DNA of 64,000 bases from [Bacillus] enclensis (GTDB lineage: Bacteria; Bacillota; Bacilli; Bacillales; Bacillaceae_B). The notes under the pieces are model-generated. The model saw only the letters and a program-made list of their open reading frames with translations. It was not told where the DNA came from and searched no databases. Positions 16,255 to 26,400 of the stretch are shown here, piece by piece. Each line of letters opens with the position of its first letter. Position 1 is the first letter of the stretch. The translations under genes were made by a program, and so were the position numbers. The stretch lies in assembly GCF_001456935.1 (NCBI RefSeq), contig NZ_KQ758482.1, positions 124,001 through 188,000 on the forward strand, written 5' to 3'.

Positions 16255-17673
16255 ATGCAACACTACAATATGCTCATAAACGGTGAAGAAATCGGGAACG
16301 ACCTGCCAAAGACGGAGGTGACGAATCCTGCTACATCAGAGGTTGTGGCGACGATTCCACGCGGCGGTAAAGATGAAGCGGTGCGTGCGGTCGACGCAGC
16401 GGATACAGCATTCCGTGACTGGTCAAAGAAATCCGTCTACGAGAGAAGCGAGCTCATCCGAAAATGGTACGACCTCATCAATGATCATAAAGAAGACCTG
16501 GCTGAAACCATGACAAGGGAACAAGGTAAGCCCCTTAAAGAAGCAGCGGGTGAAATTCAATATGCCAACGGCTTCATTTCCTGGTACGCAGAAGAAGGAA
16601 AACGGGTTTATGGTGAACAAATCCCGGCTACCCAGACCAACAAGAGATTATTTGTTTCGAAGCAGCCTGTCGGTGTCGTGGCGGTCATCACTCCTTGGAA
16701 CTTCCCAGCTGCGATGATCACGAGAAAAGTGGCTCCGGCCCTTGCGACCGGCTGTACCGTCGTCATCAAGCCGGCCAACCTGACACCACTGACCGCTTTG
16801 AAAATGGCTGCTCTTGCTGAAAAGGCGGGTATCCCGAAAGGAGTCATCAACGTCGTCACCGGAGATTCGAAAGCGATCGGTGAAGCATGGCTTGAGGACA
16901 TGCGCGTGCGCAAGCTTACCTTTACCGGATCGACGGAAGTAGGCAGACAGCTTATGAAAGGCTCTGCTGATACGATAAAGAAAATTTCACTTGAACTTGG
17001 CGGTCATGCCCCATCCATCGTGATGGACGACTGTGATATTGATAAAGCAGTCGAAGGCGTCGTCGCATCCAAATTCCGTAACGCCGGTCAGACATGTGTG
17101 TGCTCAAACCGTGTTTATGTGCATGAGGATATCTCTGAAGAATTCACTCAGCGACTGGTGAAAAAAGTGAAAGAATTGAAAGTCGGAAACGGACTTGAAG
17201 AAGGCGTTGACATCGGGCCCCTCATCGATGAAGATGCAGTGGAAAAAGTCCAGAAGCATATCGATGATGCTGTAAGCAAAGGGGCAAAAGTGGTCACAGG
17301 AGGTAAAGCCGGCAAAGGGCTTTTCTTCGAACCCACCGTCCTCACTGATGTGAGTGAAGACATGATTTGTATGACGGACGAAACATTCGGGCCTCTTGCC
17401 CCGATTTCAACATTCAAGACTCAGGAAGAAGCAATCGAGCGAGCCAATGATTCGATCTATGGACTTGCTGCCTATGTGTTTACAGAGAATATCACACGGG
17501 GCATCCAGATCTGCGAGCAGCTTGAATATGGGATTGTCGGCCTGAACGACGGCGTCCCTTCCACACCTCAGGCTCCGTTCGGCGGATTCAAGCAGAGCGG
17601 ACTCGGACGGGAAGGCGGACATCAGGGAATCGAGGAATTCCTGGAGGTTAAATATATTTCTGTTGGATTGTAA
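16255..17673 (+). CDS. NAD(P)-dependent aldehyde dehydrogenase, succinate-semialdehyde type
   Basis: 472 residues from the ATG at 16255 (AGAGGAGG in front; upstream codons in the open frame belong to the intergenic gap). It has TPWNFPAAMITRKVAPALATG, the cofactor helix FTGSTEVGRQLM, the general base region LELGGHAPSIV and the catalytic Cys in NAGQTCVCSNR. Two Cys in QTCVC and the FGGFKQSGLGREGG signature match GabD-like succinate-semialdehyde dehydrogenases. It would finish oxidation of the aldehyde made by the Fe-ADH, giving a carboxylate such as succinate. Last gene of the sigma-54 operon. Confidence 0.85.
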   Translation: MQHYNMLINGEEIGNDLPKTEVTNPATSEVVATIPRGGKDEAVRAVDAADTAFRDWSKKSVYERSELIRKWYDLINDHKEDLAETMTREQGKPLKEAAGEIQYANGFISWYAEEGKRVYGEQIPATQTNKRLFVSKQPVGVVAVITPWNFPAAMITRKVAPALATGCTVVIKPANLTPLTALKMAALAEKAGIPKGVINVVTGDSKAIGEAWLEDMRVRKLTFTGSTEVGRQLMKGSADTIKKISLELGGHAPSIVMDDCDIDKAVEGVVASKFRNAGQTCVCSNRVYVHEDISEEFTQRLVKKVKELKVGNGLEEGVDIGPLIDEDAVEKVQKHIDDAVSKGAKVVTGGKAGKGLFFEPTVLTDVSEDMICMTDETFGPLAPISTFKTQEEAIERANDSIYGLAAYVFTENITRGIQICEQLEYGIVGLNDGVPSTPQAPFGGFKQSGLGREGGHQGIEEFLEVKYISVGL

Positions 17674-17684
17674 GAATTTCAAAA

Positions 17685-17717
17685 CCCCTGACACATTTAA
17701 TGGTGTCAGGGGTCTTT
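17685..17717 (+). terminator. Terminator of the sigma-54 operon
   Basis: CCCCTGACAC / GTGTCAGGGG stem with TCTTTT after it. Confidence 0.9.
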
Positions 17718-17750
17718 TATTATCCATCCATCTTTGACAGTTAAAGCAGG

Positions 17751-18008
17751 TTACTTTTTCTTATCTTCCTCTAAATCAAGCCAGGTCAGCACCTCTTTCA
17801 GAATCGTATTGACCTTTTTGCTCACATATTCTTCTCCGTAAATACGTTTCGCTTTCTCTAGGTCTTCAAGGACCCCTTCCTCCAAATCGATAAACGGAGT
17901 GTCTTCTTCCATATCATTATACAATTCGATCATTGCTTCGAGTCCCTCTTGCATCTTATCGATTGCATCACTGTACTTTTGGATTTCATCGCTTTTCCCT
18001 CGCATCAT
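17751..18008 (-). CDS. Small acidic helical protein, unknown
   Basis: 85 residues from the ATG at 18008; a second ATG follows at once, and a GTG three codons earlier is the longest alternative. The protein is helical and acidic (MQEGLEAMIELYNDMEEDTP, DLEEGVLEDLEKAK) with a Lys-rich end and no membrane segment or Cys. A weak GTGGGTGAT stands in for the ribosome binding site. I do not recognise the family. It is alone between terminators and reads opposite to the operon before it. Confidence 0.55.
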   Translation of the reverse strand: MMRGKSDEIQKYSDAIDKMQEGLEAMIELYNDMEEDTPFIDLEEGVLEDLEKAKRIYGEEYVSKKVNTILKEVLTWLDLEEDKKK

Positions 18009-18089
18009 ATCACCCACTTCTAGTATGCGTGGGAATTGCTGGCATTATTCTTTCACCAGCCAAAAGTCCATTCCGTCATAAAACTAAAT

Positions 18090-18130
18090 CAAAACACCCG
18101 GCTCCCTTTTCAAAGGATGCCGGGTGTCGA
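18090..18130 (-). terminator. Terminator after the DUF805 gene
   Basis: ACACCCGGC / GCCGGGTGT hairpin with a T-run on the minus strand. Confidence 0.8.
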
Positions 18131-18136
18131 CGTTTA

Positions 18137-18496
18137 CTATAGATAGCCTCCGCCAAATTTAGGGTTCTGTCCCCATTTATTGGACTGGCTTTCGCCTTCC
18201 AGGCACATGAATACAAGGATAACGATCCATCCAACGACCGGAATCAGGGAAATGAGAATCCACCAGCCGCTTCTTCCAGTGTCATGGAGCCTGCGAATGG
18301 TAACTGCAAGAGAGGGCAAAAAGATAAATAATGAGTACAATCCGTTCAACCACCCGTCTATGCCAGCTGCCATTTGAATGACAAAAATCCCCATGCTTAT
18401 TAAGAAGTTGACCAGATAAAACATCCAATACTCTTTCCGTCTTGCTCGATCCCCAAAGTTTACATAGTTCTTTATTACTTTTAAATACCAGCTCAT
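18137..18496 (-). CDS. DUF805 membrane protein
   Basis: 119 residues with four membrane segments and the DUF805 hallmarks: GDRARRKEYWMFYL after the first short helix, RRLHDTGRSGWW in the middle, and a polar tail SQSNKWGQNPKFGGG. It is an inner-membrane protein family found across bacteria (E. coli YhaH/YhaI) with no settled function. It stands alone with its own terminator. Confidence 0.92.
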   Translation of the reverse strand: MSWYLKVIKNYVNFGDRARRKEYWMFYLVNFLISMGIFVIQMAAGIDGWLNGLYSLFIFLPSLAVTIRRLHDTGRSGWWILISLIPVVGWIVILVFMCLEGESQSNKWGQNPKFGGGYL

Positions 18497-18766
18497 TTAA
18501 AAACTCCTTTATACTGCAATTCTACTATGCTAGTATAACATATCATTGTCGAAGTTTGTCAGGACGAGGAGGGCAAAATCTCGTTTATCCTTCTGTATAA
18601 AAGGTCTCTTTCTTCTCTTCAACCCTTTCCAGCACTCGTTTTTATGATAGTCCATAAAACTCATTCTATGGCAAACTTTCACATATTACTGGACAGGCTG
18701 GGGGTGTTACTATATATAATAGAAAAGGATTCAACCAGAAAACGCTTACATCATGAGGGGGATTTT

Positions 18767-20185
18767 ATGTTAGATGTGCTAAACAAGATCAATGCTTTTC
18801 TATGGGGTACACCAAGTTTAGTACTGTTGTTTGGAACAGGCTTATTTTTGACCATTATGCTTAAAGGTTTGCAATTCAAAAAACTATTTTATGCTTTTAA
18901 GCTTGCGTTCACAAAGGAATCAAATACGGATTCCTCTGATTCTGAAGGGGATATCAGCAACTTTAAAACGCTGATGACTGCTCTATCAGCCACAATCGGT
19001 AACGGGAACATTGCCGGTGTTGCGACCGCACTGACAATCGGCGGACCGGGAGCGATCTTCTGGATGTGGATCGTCGGCCTACTGGGCATGGCGACGAAAT
19101 ATGCCGAGGCGCTGCTGGCAATGAAATACCGTGTGAAGAATAAAAACGGTGAATACTCGGGCGGTCCGATGTATTACGTTGAAAAAGGGCTCGGCAGCAA
19201 ATGGAAATGGCTGGCCGTCGCTTTCGCATTATTCGGTGCTTTCGCTGCACTCGGTATCGGAAACAGTGTTCAGTCCAATACAATTGCCGACGTCATGACC
19301 ACTAGTTTCTCCATCAATAACTGGGTCACGGGGATCGTTCTTGCCGTGCTGACTGCTTTGATCATTTTTGGCGGTATTCAACGTATCAGTACAGTTGCTT
19401 CATTCTTTGTGCCGATCATGGCATTCCTTTATATTGGCGGTTCACTTTTGATCATCGGGTTGAATTATGACATGATCATTCCGGCTTTTAAACTGATTTT
19501 CCATTACGCATTCAATCCGGTTTCGGCTGCAGGCGGATTCGCCGGGATCGTCATAAGTGAAGCGATCCGAAGCGGTGTTTCACGCGGGATCTTTTCCAAT
19601 GAAGCAGGTCTCGGTACGGCTGCACTCATCGCGGGGAATGCTAAGACCGATCATCCAGTAAAACAGGCTTTGGTTGCGATGACGGGTACCTTCATTGTTA
19701 CCATCATCGTGTGTACGATGACAGGACTTGTATTGATCATCACCGGTTTCTGGGATCCGACAGGCGGAGCCATTTCAGGCATCCAGCATTCCGCTTCACT
19801 AGATGGCGGGGCGTTGACGAGTGCCGCGTTCGGACATGCCATCGGGGTTGCAGGAGAATACATCGTTTCATTCTCTGTCATTTTCTTCGGCTTCTCCACG
19901 ATCGTCGGCTGGTATATGTATGGGGAGAAATGCTTCGAATATCTCACAGGCTACCGCTACATCGCTTCCTACCGCTTGATCTATGTCGTTGCGACAGGTA
20001 TGGGTGCAGTGGCGAACCTTGAACTAGTTTGGGCGTTTGCGGATATGTCGAATGCTTTAATGATGATCCCGAATTTGATTGCCCTGCTGCTGCTTTATAA
20101 GGTAATCGTGAAGGAAACGAATCATTATTTCAATGACTATCTGCCTTTGCAGATGAAGGGTTATTCTAAGAGGAAAGCAAGTTAA
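18767..20185 (+). CDS. AgcS-family sodium:amino-acid symporter
   Basis: 472 residues from the ATG at 18767, which follows GAGGGGGATTTT; the open frame before it is non-coding. About 11 membrane segments. The AgcS signatures are visible: TALSATIGNGNIAGVATAL, GPGAIFWMW, GGPMYYVEKGL, FSNEAGLGTAAL. The family imports alanine, glycine or glutamine with sodium. Which one cannot be told here. It is a single transcription unit ending in a strong terminator. Confidence 0.93.
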   Translation: MLDVLNKINAFLWGTPSLVLLFGTGLFLTIMLKGLQFKKLFYAFKLAFTKESNTDSSDSEGDISNFKTLMTALSATIGNGNIAGVATALTIGGPGAIFWMWIVGLLGMATKYAEALLAMKYRVKNKNGEYSGGPMYYVEKGLGSKWKWLAVAFALFGAFAALGIGNSVQSNTIADVMTTSFSINNWVTGIVLAVLTALIIFGGIQRISTVASFFVPIMAFLYIGGSLLIIGLNYDMIIPAFKLIFHYAFNPVSAAGGFAGIVISEAIRSGVSRGIFSNEAGLGTAALIAGNAKTDHPVKQALVAMTGTFIVTIIVCTMTGLVLIITGFWDPTGGAISGIQHSASLDGGALTSAAFGHAIGVAGEYIVSFSVIFFGFSTIVGWYMYGEKCFEYLTGYRYIASYRLIYVVATGMGAVANLELVWAFADMSNALMMIPNLIALLLLYKVIVKETNHYFNDYLPLQMKGYSKRKAS

Positions 20186-20208
20186 GAGAAGAAACTGAGT
20201 CTATATAA

Positions 20209-20258
20209 AACCCGAACTAAATTGCCTTAAGAGCGGCAATTTAGTTCGGGTTTTTTTG
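20209..20258 (+). terminator. Terminator of the AgcS symporter gene
   Basis: A 16-bp perfect stem CCCGAACTAAATTGCC and complement, then TTTTTTT. Confidence 0.95.
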
Positions 20259-20282
20259 TAGTTTTGTATAATGATGCATTCA

Positions 20283-20548
20283 GTTCCAGCGTTTGATTGG
20301 AGTGCAAGACGAAGACTCCTGCGGGAGAAGTGGCCAATCAGAAAAGCGGAAGGGCGGGTAGCATAAGACGAATTGGCCTGGAAGGCGTTCTTTGCCTTCT
20401 TGGTCGATTTGGCTTATGACAAGGTGACTCTAAGCCCTGCAGCTGGACCCGTGAGACCCCGGAGGCGCAGCCGAGGAGGCTCACGGGTCTCACGGGTCAC
20501 CCGCGGAAAGCGAAGTCTTGCACGGAAATCAATAGCGGTGATTAAGTC
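20283..20548. repeat. Dispersed palindromic repeat, family A, copy 1
   Basis: About 266 bp with imperfect terminal inverted repeats of some 33 bp (left end TTTGATTGGAGTGCAAGAC, right end GTCTTGCACGGAAATCAA) and an internal hairpin around GAAGGCGTTCTTTGCCTTC. A second copy lies at 55710, and a decayed right end at 40218. It carries no gene; a short open frame across it is incidental. It looks like a non-autonomous, MITE-like element or a Bacillaceae dispersed palindrome. Confidence 0.85.
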
Positions 20549-20715
20549 TGCCCTAATGTGCTTTAGTTATATTTTTTATTTTGAGCTCTGCTAATACCTG
20601 ATTTCTCGGAATTATTTTGGACATTACATCATTTAGTCCTTTTTTCTCAATTTTCAAAATCAATTGACGGCATCCTATTAATGCGTTACAGTAATACATA
20701 ACTTAAAACGAACAA

Positions 20716-20870
20716 TCCTTATCAAGAGCCAGGGGAGGAAATTGGTCCTGTGATCCTGCGGCAACCTGTTATTTTCTTAATTGAAAGTAGTAAGGTGCTA
20801 ATTCCAACAGACACACAGTCTGGAAGATGAGGGAGAGATGATGCCTCTTCCTCTGGGAGAGGTTTTTCTT
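20716..20870 (+). ncRNA. S-box (SAM-I) riboswitch with terminator
   Basis: The core words of SAM-I aptamers are present in order: CTTATCAAGAG, GGGGAGG, TGCGGCAACC, AAGGTGCTAATTCCAAC and GATGAG. CTTATC (20718-20723) pairs fully with GATGAG (20826-20831) to make P1. A terminator hairpin CCTCT/AGAGG with TTTTTC follows at 20844-20870. SAM binding should favour the terminator and switch off the transporter gene that starts 60 bases on. Confidence 0.93.
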
Positions 20871-20932
20871 TTGATTCCTCTTTAATTCCTGACTAAACAG
20901 ATCGTTATAAAATATTAAAGGGGATGCTAAAG

Positions 20933-22549
20933 ATGACGGAAGTTGGTTATTGGTTTATCGGATTTGCACTTTTTTACACCGTTTTTCTTATTTTCGTAAG
21001 TCAGTTCTCAAGAAAGAAGGCTGCCGACGGCAATGGTTTCTTTGTTGGCGGCCGGGGATTCAATTCCTTTTTTGTAGCAGTATGCATTACCGGATTATTT
21101 TCGGGGTCTTCCTATATCGCGATACTCGAACTGAGCTATCTGACCGGCATTTCAGCGATTTGGTACGGGGTGGCGGAGACCATTCACGTATTGATCATTG
21201 CTCTTGTCTTGATTACCCCATTTAGAAAAAAAGCCTTGGTGACGATTTCAGGCCTCCTGGGAGATCGTTATGGTGAAAAAGTTAGAGGGATTGCAGGTGC
21301 CATTACGGCATTCACATTCCCAATGTGGTCGGTCGCCACTGCACTTGCTTTTGCCTCTGCATTGTCAGTATTCACCGGCGTCTCATTGATTTGGGCCGTC
21401 ACGATGACAGCCGTCCTTCTCCTCGCTTATCTTCAGTTTGGCGGGATGTGGTCAATCGGATTCACACAATTGAGTAATGTGGTCGTCTTTTTCATCATGC
21501 TGGTAATAGGAACATATGCATTCTTCATCAACCCCGGCGTGGAAGGAATCGCTTCATTATTTAATGAAAAACCGCAGTATGCTACATGGGATGGGGCAGG
21601 AATACAAACGATACTTGCGTGGTTCGGAACCTTTTTATTCAATGTGATCCTGGCTCAGGCAGCCTTTCAGATGGCATTATCCTGCAAAACTCCTGAAGAG
21701 GGCCGGAAAGGATTATTATATGGCGCTGTATTGGGTATCCCGCTCATACTTGGAGCTGTGTTATTCGGTCTTGCTGCCCAGCAGGTGGTTCCGGGTCAAT
21801 CCCAGGGATTGGTCGCGATCCCGCTTTATTTGATGGAGACTCTGCCTGCTCCACTTGTCGGATTATTCTTTCTTGGATTCTGGGCTGCTGCCCTGAGCTG
21901 GGGGGCTCCTTGTCAATTCTCTGGCGCCACAAGTCTTGGGAGAGATACCGGGAAAGCCATTAACCCGAAAGCGACAGAACTTCAGCTTGTCCGTTATACG
22001 AAGTGGTCACTTGTGTTATTGACTGTATTAATGATCAGCTTTGCTTTGATTCGTTCTGAACAGTCCGCCTGGTGGAATGTTCTGGCCTGGGTTACACGGA
22101 ACTCGGCAACCTTCGCCCCGGTTGTAGCTGCTTTATTCTGGCCGGCCGTCACAAAACGGGCTGCCCTCATTTCCCTTTTTACAGGTTCTTCATCGGGTTT
22201 GCTCTGGTATCACCTTGGAGGATGGGCGATTAATGATTTTTATCAGAACATCCACCCCGTGTGGATCGGGATGATCGTGAATATCCTGACGATCGTTTCA
22301 ATAAGCCTCATTGAAAATGCCGGCAAACTGGAATGGAAGAGTTCCATCAACAGCATCGGCACGTATTCAGCAGCAATATCCCTTTTGCTTGCTGTCACAG
22401 CGGCATTTGCTTTCAACTTTCTTTACAATACAGGGCTGCTCGGCATTGTGCTGACACTGATTGTACTCGGACTATTCACGACTTGTATCAATTTCATCAA
22501 GAAAAAAGAAACATCACAGGCCAAAAACGCACTGTTGAGAACAAGCTGA
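20933..22549 (+). CDS. SSS-family sodium:solute symporter under S-box control, candidate methionine-related transporter
   Basis: 538 residues from the ATG at 20933; an ATG three codons upstream touches the AAAGGGG site. About 13 membrane segments of the sodium:solute symporter fold, with VGGRGFNSFFVAVCITGLFSGS near the start and a GA/SG-rich core (FLGFWAAALSWGAPCQFSGA). The SAM riboswitch in front means its expression rises when SAM is low, so the cargo is likely methionine or another sulfur/methyl source. Known S-box transporters in Bacillus are of other families (MetNPQ, MetT-type), which makes this one unusual. Single gene, own terminator. Confidence 0.8.
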   Translation: MTEVGYWFIGFALFYTVFLIFVSQFSRKKAADGNGFFVGGRGFNSFFVAVCITGLFSGSSYIAILELSYLTGISAIWYGVAETIHVLIIALVLITPFRKKALVTISGLLGDRYGEKVRGIAGAITAFTFPMWSVATALAFASALSVFTGVSLIWAVTMTAVLLLAYLQFGGMWSIGFTQLSNVVVFFIMLVIGTYAFFINPGVEGIASLFNEKPQYATWDGAGIQTILAWFGTFLFNVILAQAAFQMALSCKTPEEGRKGLLYGAVLGIPLILGAVLFGLAAQQVVPGQSQGLVAIPLYLMETLPAPLVGLFFLGFWAAALSWGAPCQFSGATSLGRDTGKAINPKATELQLVRYTKWSLVLLTVLMISFALIRSEQSAWWNVLAWVTRNSATFAPVVAALFWPAVTKRAALISLFTGSSSGLLWYHLGGWAINDFYQNIHPVWIGMIVNILTIVSISLIENAGKLEWKSSINSIGTYSAAISLLLAVTAAFAFNFLYNTGLLGIVLTLIVLGLFTTCINFIKKKETSQAKNALLRTS

Positions 22550-22560
22550 ATGACAGAAAG

Positions 22561-22600
22561 AAAGCCTGCTCCAAAGAATATGGGAGCAGGCTTTCTTTTC
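22561..22600 (+). terminator. Terminator after the SSS transporter
   Basis: AAAGCCTGCTCC / GGGAGCAGGCTTTC hairpin with T-run; A-rich on the other side so it may serve both strands. Confidence 0.9.
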
Positions 22601-22617
22601 GGATATATTATTTCCCT

Positions 22618-23379
22618 TTATTTTTCTGCAATATAAATGATTTTCTGATTCCCGCTTGCCGGCTCCTCACCTTCCTCGAAATCCGCGCATATTTCCACGT
22701 GAGAAAACCCGATTTCCTTCAGGACGAGTCTGAGTTCCTCTACTCCATACCATCGCAAGGCAAAGCGCTGGAGTTCTGTCTCGACGAGGCTCCCGTTTCT
22801 CCATTTTTCATATTTCAAGTGAGTCACTTTACGCTGATGGAAGAAATCCACTTCGACTAGCTTGCTTTCCATCGTGATCGTGTCCCCGCCTGGAAGCGGG
22901 AAAACAGAGGTGTGCACCTTCCCGATATCAAAAGTTGCATCAGGCAGGAAAACATCCATGATGAGTCTTCCACCCGGTTCTAAATGGGCATACAGCTTCT
23001 TTAACGCTTCCATCGATTCATTACGGTCATCAATCAGTAAGAAGGAACCTCCCGGAATGATGATGACTTCGTACTGATGAGGGAGATCGAGATTCTGCAG
23101 GCTTGATTCGTAAAGCTCCGCCTTGAGACCCCTTTCTTCCAAACGGTGACGGCATGATGCCAGCATCTCAGGAGAATCATCCACTCCATCGACCACTATG
23201 CCGTTTTCCACAAGCGGGATGGTGACCCTTCCCGAGCCGGCCATCGCCTCGAGGATCCTGCCTTTGCATTCTTTCAATTTTCCCTGATAAAACTCGATAT
23301 CACCGCCGAATGATTGTCCGACTTCTTTCGTCAGATCATATACTTCGGTGCATAATTTGCCGTAGTGACTAAATGACAT
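22618..23379 (-). CDS. Class I SAM-dependent methyltransferase
   Basis: 253 residues from the ATG at 23379 with GGAGG upstream. Rossmann motif I is ILEAMAGSGRVTIPLV near residue 45, followed by an acidic residue at the end of strand 2 (GVDDSPEML) and a motif IV-like region IIIPGGSFLLI. These are the usual marks of a small-molecule methyltransferase. The substrate cannot be predicted. It faces the SSS transporter end to end, and no partner gene is evident. Confidence 0.88.
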   Translation of the reverse strand: MSFSHYGKLCTEVYDLTKEVGQSFGGDIEFYQGKLKECKGRILEAMAGSGRVTIPLVENGIVVDGVDDSPEMLASCRHRLEERGLKAELYESSLQNLDLPHQYEVIIIPGGSFLLIDDRNESMEALKKLYAHLEPGGRLIMDVFLPDATFDIGKVHTSVFPLPGGDTITMESKLVEVDFFHQRKVTHLKYEKWRNGSLVETELQRFALRWYGVEELRLVLKEIGFSHVEICADFEEGEEPASGNQKIIYIAEK

Positions 23380-23449
23380 TTTCGTACATCCTCCATTTAC
23401 CACAGTCCGCCAGAATGCAGTCCGTGTCCATTATCTTAAACATGATTAA

Positions 23450-23490
23450 AAAGAATGCCCTCCCCGGATGTCCGGGTCGGGCATTCTCCG
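23450..23490 (-). terminator. Terminator after the GNAT fusion gene
   Basis: GAATGCCC / GGGCATTC stem with a GC-rich inner part, overlapping the end of the 1027-residue gene. Confidence 0.75.
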
Positions 23491-26400
23491 TTAGTTAAAC
23501 GATATTTTTCTCAGTTGTTTATATGCACCGGACAAATCTTCTTCACCCAAAACCATCATGGTCGGTTTGACTTTTACGGATTCACCGGAAGCAGCTGTCC
23601 ACTCCTCAGAAGAAGCCGCTACCAGCACTTCCTGATTGATATACACTTCGGTCATTTTGGCCGAATCAGGATGGATGAGCATCGCCTGCTCTTTCCGTTC
23701 ATCGGAACCGGCTTGAATGAATGGACTGTCCCCGATCACAAATTCCTCGATACCTGCATAATACGTATCGAATTTGCCGTCGGACGGCAGCTTCACAAAA
23801 CTTGAGGTCAATGTTTCACCCGGCTTGAAAAACACCTCCAGATCCACTGACTCCCCTGTAAAGGTACGGCCGGATTCCTGCTCGATTTCACAATAGAAGG
23901 CAAGTACCGGAACTTCGGGAAGGGTTAGGGCATATTGACGGAGCGTGATCCCCTTCATCGATTCATGCTCTTTTAAGACAGTGGTAACTGCAAGCCCTCT
24001 CCATGAATTTCCGTTAGAATCCTGCTTCGTGACGGGATTCACACTTGTCGGTTCCTTCAGCATCGAATACGGGCTTACATTCATGAATGTATAGCGAATT
24101 CCTCCTCCCCAAGGATTCCACCAGGCTTTCGGTCCTGGGGCAGGGTACTGATGATGAAGGAATTCTTTATTTTTATACATCAATGAATAGATTCCAGGAT
24201 AATAGCCTTCTGCCGCTTTGAAGGAAAGCACTCCATTATCGACCGTCCAGCCGTCAGCTTTCTCGACTATTTCGATTATTTCCTTCTCTCCTGTTACCAT
24301 AGAAATAGTTTCAAATGAAGCCCTCTGGCCCTGAGAGTGGAATTTGCCTTTGATACGCTTGAGGCCCGCTTCTCTATGATGCAGCTCCACATTCACATCT
24401 GTGGTTTCATCCTTTTTCGTTACGGTTTTATCCATGCTTTCGTCTTCATTCTTAAGCTCCAATGTCCCGTCGAGATATGGTGTAAGCATGGACCGGAATG
24501 AGTAGCCTGCATGATCGCCCGCAGCCGAAACGAGATTTCCATCACTTGGTTCAAGAGAATAAAGCGGACATTCCTCAAGGCGTTTCATATCATCACCGAG
24601 TACGAGTGACCTCCACTCTTTCCACGAAGGTGCTGTATTGATCCCGACTTGAATCGGCCCTAGACATACTTCCCCCTGGGACTGGACAGGATCTACCTTA
24701 TACTCAATCGCAAAGTGCCAGTCATTCTTTCTGCCAATTGCCCCTTCCGGCCACGCAAGGCCCTTCGTTTCCCCATTCGCCCCAGAGGTGAACAACCAGC
24801 GTTCCGAGATTTCCTTGTCACGGATGTAATCCATGAAGGGCATCATGACTTCGTCGCCGATTACTACACCTTCCTTTTGAGGGATGGCCATACCCTTGAA
24901 CTCAATCGGAAGCGGCTGAATGAGATAGAGCTGTTCCTTCGTTTCTTTCGACTTGTTCACGACTTCATGCTTGATATCCACAATCCCGGATCCGTACAAC
25001 TTAAAATACGTATTCAGGACAACAGATGGAAAGGCCTCTGATTCCAGGGTTGTCTTTACTACGAATGCCTCAGGGGTTTCAATGTATTCAACTGAAGAAG
25101 CTTCTTTTTTAGAAAATTCTTCGCTGAACGGTTTGCCGAGCCTTGGAGTGAACAGGATCGTCGGACTCTGTTTTGACAGGACAGACCCGATCTTGACGAA
25201 ATGATTCCTCTTTTCGATTTCGACAAAGTAAGGACCGGTAAAGGCCTTCCAGTGATATTCGGATTCTCCGCCGAACCGGGCTCCAAGACCAGGGAATTCT
25301 AGAGCCAGCCTTGAACTGAATTCAAAGGATTCCCCGTCTTTTTTCACGACTTCGATTTTGACTTCTTCCGAATAGAATCCGTTCTTAAGCAGTTCAGCAT
25401 GAAGCGGCACCGAAATCCTGCTTTTCCCTTTTATCTCAGCATTGATTTCCGCCTGTGACCATTTCACAACATGGCTGTGCGGAAGTTTGACTGTCCAGTG
25501 CGCGTCGTCCTCAAGCTGACTTTCAATATCCAGATGAAGGACGGCTTTCTGGTTCTGCCGCCAATGTTTGTTCACCGTGCGCAAATGAAGTTTGCCTGCC
25601 TGTTTCGGGTAGACCCCCATTTTCAAAGGGAATAATTTTCCGTCAACCTCGATATTTGCAGAGACCACGGGATGTGTTTTCCATGGACTCGGTTCCCGGT
25701 CTGGCAGAGTCAGGACCGCCGGATACTCTCCCGTCCATTCGCCTTCCACCGTTTCTTTTCCTATGAAACTATGATTCACGATTTCTGTGGACATCCCCCA
25801 TATGGAAACATCAACAGGTGTAGTGGTCTTATTGACGACACGGTAGGAAACCAGATGTTCTTCCTTCTCCAGAAGCTTGAAGTCCGGAAGCTTCATTTCC
25901 ACCAGGAGTTCCTGCGTTTCAATCAGGCGGATTCCGCGTCCTGTCCGTTCAAATTGGACACGGACAAATTCATCTCCCGCTTCCCATTTGTACTCATAAT
26001 AAGTATGGTCTTTATCCTTGATCCCGTCAGGCTTCACCTCGATGATGCGCTGACTCGCAGAGTACCAGTCATGTTTTTCAAAGAACGGCTTCAGCCAATC
26101 GACCTGCAGTACTGAAGGAATGAAGTTCATCAAGTGGGTTGTGTCATCACGGTCTTCCCAGAAGAAACCGCACTTCTTGTATAGCGGGACAGCCTTCGTG
26201 TTCCCGGGCCACGTAAATAAATCGAGCCGCGGCCACTTCAATTCGATCGTCTTTTCGAGGGCCTTCAGGACGAGCTGCTTTCCGATCTTCAATCCATGAT
26301 AATCAGGATGGACATTCAAGAGCGGAATGTACATCGCCCCTTCGTCTTCACGGTATTGAGACAATCCGCAGTACCCGACGACCTCGTCGCCCACCATGGC

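Noticed and set aside
20373-20594. Open frame of 73 codons inside family A repeat
   Set aside because: Arises from the palindromic repeat, is Arg/Ser-rich and lacks a start signal.
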